NCBI GenBank assembly: GCA_019912905.1
Contig: JAIOHO010000891.1
Coordinates: 1 to 7,830, forward strand
Length of the DNA stretch: 7,830 nt
Direction: 5' to 3'
Source of the DNA: Anaerolineae bacterium
GTDB lineage: Bacteria > Chloroflexota > Anaerolineae > Aggregatilineales > Phototrophicaceae
Shown here: positions 1-4,606 of the stretch, piece by piece
Layout: each line of letters starts with the position of its first letter
Numbering within the stretch: the stretch's first letter is position 1
Translations under genes and position numbers: made by a program
Notes under the pieces: generated by a model
Seen by the model: only the letters and a program-made list of their open reading frames with translations
Database searches by the model: none
Told to the model about the DNA's origin: nothing

Positions 1-652
1 TCAGGGCACGCCGCCAGCGATCCGCCGAGGTGTTGGGGTAGCTGCCGTGAATGAGCTGGCCGTTGAAGAACAGCACGTCGCCAGGCTTCATAATCACCGG
101 CACAGCCTGCGCCAGCAGGTCCTGGGGGAGATCGAGCGCCGTTTTCGAGAAGCTCAGGTTCCGGTCCGCCTCGACGGTGCATAATTCGGGCAGGTCGTGG
201 GTGCCCGGCACCACCTGCAAACAGCCGTTGTCCTCGTCGCAGTCATCCACTGCGATCCAGGCCGCCATGCAGGTGCCTGGGTTGACTCTCAGGTGATAAT
301 TGTCCTGATGCAGCGCCTGCCCACGCGCGCCCGGCGGCTTGAAGTAATACATCGACTGCACCGCATACGGTTCCTTACCGAGCAGCACCATCAGCCAGTC
401 GCGCAGCCGGTCGTCCAGCAGCCAGCGCAGCGACTGGGCATCGTAGCGGTGCGGGTGCATGATGCGCGGATAACGCTTGAGAGGATCGTCGCTCGTCAGG
501 TCTGGCTTCGTCCCGCTCTGTTGATAATCCTGCGCGGCATGCATGGCCTCGTAGTGCGCGCGGATCGCCAGAGCTTCCGCCGGGGAGAACAACCCGCGCA
601 CGACATGATACCCCGCCGCCTCGTAATGTTGGGCTTCTATTGGTGATAACAT
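1..652 (-). CDS. Phytanoyl-CoA dioxygenase (PhyH) family protein, C-terminus cut by window edge
   Basis: The 217 visible codons are open to the left edge. The protein belongs to the PhyH branch of Fe(II)/2-oxoglutarate oxygenases, cytosolic enzymes that hydroxylate small molecules while decarboxylating 2-oxoglutarate. The iron triad is intact: H115-x-D117 in the segment GQALHQDNYH, and the distal H202 in IHGSYPN. Arg212-Arg215 (DRWRR) sit where the family binds the 2-oxoglutarate carboxylate. Other family hallmarks are MYYFKPPGARG (101-111) and NGCLQVVPGTH (142-152). The missing tail is probably a few tens of residues. I chose the ATG at 652 because LSPIEAQHYEAAGYHVV matches the usual family N-terminus and an AAGGGG Shine-Dalgarno lies 6 bases upstream. 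An in-frame ATG at 679 is a possible leaderless alternative that adds nine residues. It is divergent from the AraC-type regulator at 770, which likely controls it. The substrate cannot be read from the sequence. Confidence 0.93.
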   Translation of the reverse strand, partial: MLSPIEAQHYEAAGYHVVRGLFSPAEALAIRAHYEAMHAAQDYQQSGTKPDLTSDDPLKRYPRIMHPHRYDAQSLRWLLDDRLRDWLMVLLGKEPYAVQSMYYFKPPGARGQALHQDNYHLRVNPGTCMAAWIAVDDCDEDNGCLQVVPGTHDLPELCTVEADRNLSFSKTALDLPQDLLAQAVPVIMKPGDVLFFNGQLIHGSYPNTSADRWRRAL

Positions 653-684
653 CAGATACCCCTTTGTCCTGTCAGCCATGTTCG

Positions 685-713
685 ATTCTAGGGGGCAGCG
701 CCGTCGATCTGAA
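685..713 (-). promoter_or_regulatory. Predicted promoter of the PhyH gene
   Basis: On the minus strand, TTCAGA (713-708) is followed after 17 bases by TAGAAT (690-685), a fair sigma70-type -35/-10 pair. Transcription would start near 678. That gives a leader of about 26 bases carrying the AAGGGG site (664-659) before the ATG at 652. The start also falls within a base of the in-frame ATG at 679. No factor-independent proof is possible from sequence. Confidence 0.5.
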
Positions 714-760
714 TAGCGCATCCTGCGGCATAGCTGGACTATTTTGCACGACCCGTCGAT
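701..760. repeat. 8-bp direct repeat CCGTCGAT in the divergent promoter region
   Basis: CCGTCGAT occurs at 701-708 and again at 753-760 in the same orientation, 52 bp apart, about five helical turns. One copy lies on the PhyH -35/spacer and the other overlaps the -10 of the araC-type gene. AraC-family proteins typically bind direct repeats, so these are candidate operator half-sites. A chance repeat of this length in a GC-rich stretch is quite possible. Confidence 0.25.
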
Positions 761-769
761 AATAAACTT
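735..769 (+). promoter_or_regulatory. Predicted leaderless promoter of the AraC-type regulator
   Basis: TGGACT (735-740), a 17-base spacer and GATAAT (758-763) form a sigma70-like promoter. The -10 hexamer is separated from the ATG at 770 by 6 bases, so the expected first transcribed base is the A of the start codon. No Shine-Dalgarno is visible, which agrees with a leaderless mRNA. Confidence 0.55.
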
Positions 770-1645
770 ATGGTTCGAATCAACCCGCGCTTCACCATTT
801 ATCCCATTCCCGACGACATCATCCGGCAGCAGTGTCAGCACCCGCTGCTGGCCGGTTTATTCCCCATGCGGGCCGGGCACTACTATCAGGCCAGCGGCCA
901 TGTGGCCGAGCGCGACACCATCGGCGAATATATCATCATCTACTGCCATGCCGGTCAGGGCTGGCTGCGGATGAACGGGCGCGAACATCTCATCAGGCCC
1001 GGTGACGTGCTGTTCGTCATGCAGGGCTGCGCTCATGCCTATGGAGCTAATCCCCATGCCCCCTGGAGCATCCACTGGTCCCATTTTGGCGGCGCGGACG
1101 TGCCTGCGCTGCTCGACCTGGCCCACATTACCGCCGCCGAACCGGTGATCCGGGTCCGCGATCAGGTCAACGTCCTGGCCTTGTTTAACGCGCTGGCCGG
1201 GACGCTCCAGTCCGGGTACAGCCTGCATCACCTGATGCGCGCGGCGGCTATCCTGCGCCACCTGCTCAGCGAACTGGCGCTGCTGAACGTGTATACGCCC
1301 ACCACCGATGCCCGTGGGCTGGATATTGAAAAGACGATTCAGTATATGCTGGAACACCTGGCCGAGTCGTGCAGCCTGGACGAACTGGCGGGACAGGCGC
1401 ACCTGTCGATCTCGCACTTTTCGCACCAGTTCCGCGCCCGCACCGGCTATGCGCCCATCGATTATTTTATCCGGCTGAAGATTCAGAAGGCCTGCGAACT
1501 GCTGGAAACGACCGACATGAAGATCGAGGAAATCTGCTACGCACTGGGGTACGCCGACCCCTATTATTTCTCGCGCCTGTTCAAGAAGATCACCAGCCTG
1601 CCGCCGAGCATCTACCGCGAGCGGCGCGAAATCCGCGCGACCTGA
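770..1645 (+). CDS. AraC-family transcriptional regulator with N-terminal cupin sensor domain
   Basis: This 291-residue DNA-binding regulator has the normal size and layout for the family. Residues about 45-110 form the AraC_binding cupin: GWLRMNGREHLIRPGDVLF is the typical beta-strand/PGD turn, followed by a His-rich stretch (AHAYGANPHAPWSIHW). This domain usually binds a small ligand, often a sugar. Residues about 185-285 form the paired helix-turn-helix domain: CSLDELAGQAHLSISHFSHQ for the first unit, and IEEICYALGYADPYYFSRLF for the second, which is the strongly conserved AraC signature. The ATG at 770 is favoured because it is preceded by a promoter that leaves no leader. It diverges from a PhyH-type oxygenase, and AraC-type regulators commonly control a divergent catabolic gene, so that gene is the likely target (inference). 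The ligand is unknown. It ends 3 bases from the convergent gene at 1649, with no terminator hairpin between them. Confidence 0.95.
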   Translation: MVRINPRFTIYPIPDDIIRQQCQHPLLAGLFPMRAGHYYQASGHVAERDTIGEYIIIYCHAGQGWLRMNGREHLIRPGDVLFVMQGCAHAYGANPHAPWSIHWSHFGGADVPALLDLAHITAAEPVIRVRDQVNVLALFNALAGTLQSGYSLHHLMRAAAILRHLLSELALLNVYTPTTDARGLDIEKTIQYMLEHLAESCSLDELAGQAHLSISHFSHQFRARTGYAPIDYFIRLKIQKACELLETTDMKIEEICYALGYADPYYFSRLFKKITSLPPSIYRERREIRAT

Positions 1646-1648
1646 CGC

Positions 1649-2185
1649 TCAGTCTTCGCCACTATTGCGCTGCTGACCCTCTGCCCAGGCCCGCAGGTCG
1701 AACCCGCCCGCATTGCAGGTGAGCATCATGTAGGAGAACATCGGCTGCCAGGTGTCGAAATCCTCGATCGTCGCCCCCTGCGCAATCAGGCTGTACTGAT
1801 AGTGATCGCGGTAGTACAGCAGGGCGCGCCGTTTGCGCCAGGTGTCTTCAAAGCGGAAAGTGTAGCGCAGTTCGAAACCAAAGCGGCCCGGCTCGTCGAA
1901 GGTCCCGAAGGCTTCCATCTGGTAGTCACCTAACTGCACCAGCCCTTCCTCGACTGCCTCGCGCAGCAGCGGCAGGTCCTCCTGCGTGACGGGCATGCCC
2001 AGGTCGCGCACCTCGACGCTGAAGCTGGTGGCGAGGTGATCCGCCTGGGGTGCGACCAGCACTGTGTTGCGCTGGCCTTCCGGCTGCATCTGATGCCAGG
2101 TATGCGGATACCAGAAGGAAAACAGCCTGTCGGGATCGTTGTAGAGCCGTGCGCCGGTAAAGCGCGGGCGGGGCGTGTCAGTCAT
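1649..2185 (-). CDS. Small cytosolic protein of PsbP/DcrB-like appearance, function unknown
   Basis: The product has 178 residues with no signal peptide, membrane segment or cysteine cluster, so it is probably cytosolic. The N-terminal pattern LYNDPDRLFSFWYPHTWH (14-31) resembles the opening of the PsbP/DcrB/Mog1-type fold ('...gFsf.yP..W'). Later segments FGFELRYTFRF, RRALLYYRDHYQYSLIAQGA and FDTWQPMFSYMMLTC look like the alternating strands and final helix of that fold, in which a reported variable is compared with a whole-cell process. The fold call is inference and gives no function. The ATG at 2185 has GAGGT 8 bases upstream, and no nearer ATG, GTG or TTG competes. It converges on the AraC-type gene. 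Length and codon usage are like the neighbours, so it looks like a native, expressed gene. Confidence 0.8.
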   Translation of the reverse strand: MTDTPRPRFTGARLYNDPDRLFSFWYPHTWHQMQPEGQRNTVLVAPQADHLATSFSVEVRDLGMPVTQEDLPLLREAVEEGLVQLGDYQMEAFGTFDEPGRFGFELRYTFRFEDTWRKRRALLYYRDHYQYSLIAQGATIEDFDTWQPMFSYMMLTCNAGGFDLRAWAEGQQRNSGED

Positions 2186-2271
2186 CAGCTACCTCGCAGA
2201 AAAACAGGAAATACGGAGCGCTGGGTACTGAGTCCAATCCAAACAACCGGATAGACATTGTTTTCCTCAAT

Positions 2272-2292
2272 ACTCAAAACTCAGCACTCAAC
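2272..2292. repeat. Degenerate heptamer tandem repeat ACTCARM x3
   Basis: Three head-to-tail heptamers are visible: ACTCAAA, ACTCAGC and ACTCAAC. A related inverted unit, ACTGAGT, lies at 2227-2233. This resembles worn short tandemly repeated (STRR-type) heptamer tracts known from cyanobacteria and other repeat-rich genomes. It sits in the 220-base gap between the minus-strand gene starting at 2185 and the MFS gene. No gene is seen in that gap. Confidence 0.4.
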
Positions 2293-2362
2293 TTCACGCT
2301 AAGAAGATAATCGATCGCAGCGCGGGCCGCAAAATCTGGACACTATTGGTTTGCGCCGCCTG

Positions 2363-2371
2363 TGCTAGAAT
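2363..2371 (+). promoter_or_regulatory. Extended -10 promoter of the MFS gene
   Basis: TGCTAGAAT (2363-2371) combines the extended TGn motif with a TAGAAT -10 hexamer. No good -35 is visible at 16-18 bases, which is usual for extended -10 promoters. Transcription from about 2378 excludes the upstream in-frame TTG at 2346 and leaves a leader of about 28 bases, with AGGG (2394-2397) 8 bases before the ATG at 2406. Confidence 0.5.
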
Positions 2372-2405
2372 CGTGAAAATCGACACACACTCAAGGGTTC
2401 CCCCC

Positions 2406-3620
2406 ATGCCCCAGCGCGCCAACCGCAAACTCCTGTTCATCGGCTTTATTGGCTTCATCGCCGTCGGGATGCCGAACGCTGCCCTGGGCGTCGCCTGGGC
2501 CTCGATGCAGACGACCTTTGGCGTCTCGCTGGATTCGATCGGCATTCTGCTGACCGCCGTCACCATCGGGCGCTTGGTGATGAGCGTCTACAGCGGGCGC
2601 GTCATCGGCTGGATCGGGCTGGGCAATTACATGCTGATCGGCAGCGTAATCATGCTGGCCGGGCTGCTCGGCTATGCGCTGACTCCGAGCTGGCCGCTGC
2701 TGGTATTTGCCGCGCTGGTGTTCGGTTTCGGCGTGACCGCGCTCAATACCGGCATCAACAACCATGCCGCCGCCCATTACGGCTCCGGCACGATGAACTG
2801 GCTGCACGCCTGGTATGGCCTGGGGTCCTCGCTGGGGCCGCTGGTCGTGACGCTGGTGGTCATCAACCTGGGGCTGGACTGGCGCTGGGCTTACGGTATC
2901 TTCATCGCCATGCAGATCGCCCTGACCGCGGTGTTCGCCATCACCCGCAGTGAGTGGAAGCTCGACGCGCGGGCCAGGACGACCGCCGAGCCGGAACGCC
3001 CCAAAGCGACCCTGCGCGAAACCCTGGGAGTCGTCCCGGCGCTGTACGGCATGACCCTGTTTTTCCTGCACGGCGGCATCCAGATCGGCACCGGGCAGTT
3101 GACCAACAGCCTGCTGACCGACAGCCGGGGGGTCGATCCGGCGACGGCGGGTTTGTGGATCAGCATCTACTGGGCCGGGTTGACTGCCGGGCGCATCTTC
3201 ACCGGCATGGTCGTCAGCCGCGTGGGGAACAACCGCTACATGCGCATCAACATGTTCCTGACGATCCTCGGCACGCTGCTGCTGTGGTCGAACCTCAGCA
3301 ACAACCTCACCTTCCTGGGAATCGCCGTGATCGGCTTTACGCTGGGGCCGGTGCTGCCGACGCTGCTGGCCGATACGCCCCGGCGGGTGGGCCTACGCCA
3401 TCAGGCCAACACCGTCGGCCTGCAAATCGCGGCATCAGGCATCGGGCTGGCGCTGCTGCCGGGACTGGCCGCCTTCGTCGCCGAGCGTGCCGGGCTGGAA
3501 ACGATCGGCGCGTACCTGTTTCTGGTCGCGCTGGTGTCCTTCGTCGTGCATGAAGGGCTGGTGCTGCACGACCGCCACGAACGTCAATCAGTCACCGTGC
3601 CGGTCGTGGCGGGGGATTGA
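2406..3620 (+). CDS. Major facilitator superfamily transporter (fucose permease-like)
   Basis: This 404-residue integral inner-membrane protein has about twelve hydrophobic helices, beginning with LLFIGFIGFIAVGMPNAALG. The MFS loop 2-3 region is recognisable in IGRLVMSVYSGRVIGWIG. NWLHAWYGLGSSLGPL resembles the 'LHa.yGlGa..gPl' helix of FucP-like and related MFS members, and a central hydrophilic loop (about 180-210, rich in Arg, Glu and Thr) separates the two six-helix halves. It likely exports or imports a small solute, possibly a sugar, driven by an ion gradient. The substrate cannot be assigned. The ATG at 2406 is chosen over an in-frame TTG at 2346 because the promoter -10 lies between them and the protein then begins MPQRANRK just before the first helix. 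No operon partner is visible. No intrinsic terminator follows the stop, and the AT-rich islet begins directly after. Confidence 0.93.
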   Translation: MPQRANRKLLFIGFIGFIAVGMPNAALGVAWASMQTTFGVSLDSIGILLTAVTIGRLVMSVYSGRVIGWIGLGNYMLIGSVIMLAGLLGYALTPSWPLLVFAALVFGFGVTALNTGINNHAAAHYGSGTMNWLHAWYGLGSSLGPLVVTLVVINLGLDWRWAYGIFIAMQIALTAVFAITRSEWKLDARARTTAEPERPKATLRETLGVVPALYGMTLFFLHGGIQIGTGQLTNSLLTDSRGVDPATAGLWISIYWAGLTAGRIFTGMVVSRVGNNRYMRINMFLTILGTLLLWSNLSNNLTFLGIAVIGFTLGPVLPTLLADTPRRVGLRHQANTVGLQIAASGIGLALLPGLAAFVAERAGLETIGAYLFLVALVSFVVHEGLVLHDRHERQSVTVPVVAGD

Positions 3621-3699
3621 AATTACCTGACCTTCTGCATCCGCATCCTGCCCATGTAATTGTGTCTTCCCTGTATAATTGCTTTCATCAGTTTCTCAG

Positions 3700-3727
3700 T
3701 TGAATATATTAGAGGTTGTGTTATAAT
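3700..3727 (+). promoter_or_regulatory. Sigma70-type promoter of the RHH/membrane-protein cassette
   Basis: TTGAAT (3700-3705), a 16-base spacer and a perfect TATAAT (3722-3727) form the best consensus promoter in the window. Transcription would begin near 3734, giving a leader of about 200 bases before the RHH start. It sits upstream of the 23-codon ORF, the RHH gene and the membrane-protein gene, all of which it could transcribe as one unit ending at the terminator near 4524. Confidence 0.65.
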
Positions 3728-3754
3728 GTACATGTGGTGTACATAGCACGTACT
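3727..3754. promoter_or_regulatory. Three helically phased GTAC operator-like sites
   Basis: GTAC cores start at 3728, 3739 and 3750, exactly 11 bp apart. The first two are full TGTACA palindromes and the third is CGTACT. A weaker GTGC follows at 3761. The row begins at the last base of the -10 hexamer and covers the predicted transcription start, the classic place for a repressor. RHH dimers typically bind side by side on short tandem sites, so the RHH product of this operon is a natural candidate for autoregulation (inference). Confidence 0.5.
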
Positions 3755-3800
3755 TGTTTTGTGCTGTTATGTGGGAATACCAAATCGCTGGTCATAGTTT

Positions 3801-3888
3801 GAGGAGGTAGTTCAAGATGCTCAATACCGTCTCATATTCACGATTCAATTGGTGGGGCGTCGGAAGACCGTTCGCCGGAAATGTCTAG
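3801..3888 (+). CDS. Possible 23-residue leader or small peptide ORF with strong Shine-Dalgarno
   Basis: GAGGAGGT (3801-3808), an almost complete anti-16S complement, lies 8 bases before the ATG at 3817. The frame runs 23 codons to TAG at 3886-3888. The peptide begins MLNTVSYSRF and contains NWWG; it is not a recognisable signal peptide or toxin, and it lacks the runs of one amino acid seen in attenuator leaders. The ribosome site is the strongest in the window, so translation is plausible. It lies between the cassette promoter and the RHH gene, in a different frame from RHH. It could be a regulatory leader peptide, a small functional protein or a chance ORF. Confidence 0.4.
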
Positions 3889-3894
3889 TCTCTA

Positions 3895-3917
3895 AAAGGA
3901 GATAAAACATGCAGTAG
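3895..3917 (+). promoter_or_regulatory. Strong Shine-Dalgarno with ATG-CAG-TAG mini-ORF in the RHH frame
   Basis: AAAGGAG (3895-3901) is placed 7 bases before an ATG at 3909, an ideal initiation site, but the frame reads only Met-Gln before TAG (3915-3917). The ATG is in the same frame as the RHH gene, whose usable GTG lies 15 bases after that stop codon. It may be a minigene that controls RHH translation by termination-reinitiation, or the original RHH start with an amber codon at position 3. Confidence 0.55.
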
Positions 3918-3932
3918 CTAGGAGATCGTAAT

Positions 3933-4154
3933 GTGGCTACCAACGGTTCCAATCTGAAACGCTATAATCTAGGATTGCCAAAAGACGTCTATGAGGAACT
4001 CAGGAGAGTTGCTGACCAACGTCAAACAACTGTCCTTGCCATACTTCGCAGTTTTATCAAACTCGGTCTTTTAGCAATCGAAATCGAGAATACTCCTGAC
4101 GCAACCCTCCTGATTCGTGAAGACGGCAAGGAGCGTGAAATCATGCTCCTTTGA
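3933..4154 (+). CDS. Ribbon-helix-helix (CopG/Arc-type) DNA-binding protein
   Basis: The 73-residue protein has the typical RHH core. LKRYNLGLPKDV (8-19) is the N-terminal strand; YEELRRVADQRQ (20-31) is helix A; TTVLAILRSFIKLGLLAIEI (32-51) is helix B. RHH proteins dimerise and place the strand in the DNA major groove, usually as autoregulators or antitoxins. A short charged tail with a possible beta-hairpin (ATLLIREDGKEREIMLL) follows and may bind a partner. The start is GTG at 3933, with GGAG 8 bases upstream; the frame is blocked by TAG at 3915, and an overlapping ATG at 3931 is in another frame and stops after eight codons. A better ribosome site and ATG at 3909 lie beyond the TAG. It precedes a membrane protein gene by 27 bases, probably in one transcript. 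Composition is AT-rich relative to neighbours, consistent with transfer. Confidence 0.8.
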   Translation: MATNGSNLKRYNLGLPKDVYEELRRVADQRQTTVLAILRSFIKLGLLAIEIENTPDATLLIREDGKEREIMLL

Positions 4155-4174
4155 TCAATGTATATGATCAGGAG
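4152..4174 (+). promoter_or_regulatory. TGATCA inverted repeat between RHH stop and next Shine-Dalgarno
   Basis: TGATCA at 4152-4157 contains the RHH stop codon, and a second TGATCA at 4165-4170 touches the AGGAG (4170-4174) of the next gene. The two copies can pair as a 6-bp hairpin with a 7-base loop. Such a structure could couple translation of the two genes, or serve as a two-part protein site. The AGGAG site with 7-base spacing selects the ATG at 4182. Confidence 0.35.
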
Positions 4175-4181
4175 TATGTCA

Positions 4182-4460
4182 ATGGCGGGCGATAAGGGTG
4201 TCAAGGTTTCAATCGATCAGCTTTCCAAAGGGAAGCTACCCGAGAGAGTGTATGAGTCTATAGATAGTATGGAACTCACCGTAAGCGAGATGCTGGACTG
4301 GGAAAGTTCCAAACAACCGACACGTATTCTCGTGACGAAGCAAGCACTGGATGTAGACATCCATCTTCGCATTCCAATGAAGCATCTTCTACTAATACTT
4401 GTGGGAGCTGGCGGATTTGGTGCAATAGTGGGATGGATTGCGGGATTGACAATAAGCTAA
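4182..4460 (+). CDS. Small protein with one C-terminal membrane helix, partner of the RHH gene
   Basis: The 92-residue product has a charged cytosolic part (1-66, with KVSIDQLSKGKLPERVYESI and an acidic ELTVSEMLDWES stretch) and a single hydrophobic C-terminal helix (about 67-89, LLLILVGAGGFGAIVGWIAG). The helix is glycine-rich with GxxxG-like spacing that could support oligomerisation. It reads as a tail-anchored membrane protein. I recognise no family. The ATG at 4182 has AGGAG at the right distance; ATGs at 4158, 4164 and 4176 are in frame but badly placed for that site. It lies 27 bases behind the RHH gene and ahead of a strong terminator, so the two form a likely two-gene operon. A membrane effector controlled by an RHH partner (toxin-antitoxin-like) is one reading; a sensor or anchor is another. 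Neither is demonstrated. Confidence 0.7.
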   Translation: MAGDKGVKVSIDQLSKGKLPERVYESIDSMELTVSEMLDWESSKQPTRILVTKQALDVDIHLRIPMKHLLLILVGAGGFGAIVGWIAGLTIS

Positions 4461-4466
4461 TCCCGC
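4440..4466. repeat. 8-bp inverted repeat spanning the stop codon
   Basis: GCGGGATT (4440-4447) and AATCCCGC (4459-4466) are perfect reverse complements with an 11-base loop, and the second arm includes the last two bases of the TAA stop codon (4458-4460). There is no T tract, so it is not a terminator by itself. It may stabilise the 3' end of the transcript together with the terminator 30 bases downstream. Confidence 0.5.
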
Positions 4467-4495
4467 TAGAAACGGCAATGATCTATATGACAAGT

Positions 4496-4530
4496 AAAAG
4501 GGGTCGCCAAACGACTCCTTTGCTTTTTCT
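4496..4530 (+). terminator. Strong rho-independent terminator, probably bidirectional
   Basis: AAAGGGGTCG (4497-4506) pairs with CGACTCCTTT (4512-4521) as a 10-bp stem with a single G-T wobble and the loop CCAAA, followed by GC and TTTTT (4524-4528). It ends the RHH/membrane-protein cassette. Read on the minus strand the same stem is followed by TTTT and preceded by AAAAA, so it could also stop the convergent methyltransferase transcript, although it lies 77 bases past that stop codon. Confidence 0.88.
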
Positions 4531-4606
4531 ACTGACGTTACATCAATCTCTCAAATATTCATACATCGGTCCAGAACAATGGAATTGTAATCCCCAAATT
4601 GGTCTA

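Larger units (their letters stand above)
3621..3932. other. 312-base AT-rich leader region of the RHH cassette
   Basis: The stretch between the MFS stop and the RHH start holds no large gene. It contains an isolated -10-like TATAAT (3674-3679) without a good -35, a complete promoter (3700-3727), phased GTAC sites, a possible leader hairpin at 3742-3771 (GCAC pairing with GTGC, CATA with TATG, small bulge), a 23-codon ORF and a two-codon ORF. Base composition is clearly AT-richer than in the flanking genes. Confidence 0.6.

Noticed and set aside
2272..2292. CRISPR-like array
   Set aside because: The units are only 7 bases long without spacers, so this is a short tandem repeat. No CRISPR array or cas gene is visible anywhere in the window.
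2346..2405. Upstream TTG start that would lengthen the MFS protein by 20 residues
   Set aside because: The extended -10 element lies inside this stretch, so the mRNA would begin after the TTG. The added residues are cysteine-rich and unlike an MFS N-terminus.
2391..3071. Minus-strand open frame of 226 codons opposite the MFS gene
   Set aside because: It is rich in Gln, Asp, Gly and His as expected from the complement of membrane-protein codons, and has no start signals.
3674..3679. TATAAT as a further promoter
   Set aside because: No acceptable -35 lies 15-19 bases upstream and no TGn extension is present. The promoter at 3700-3727 is much better.
3931..3957. ATG at 3931 as the start of the gene after the GGAG site
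   Set aside because: It is in another frame from RHH and meets TGA after eight codons, so GTG 3933 is the useful start. The ATG may still compete for ribosomes.
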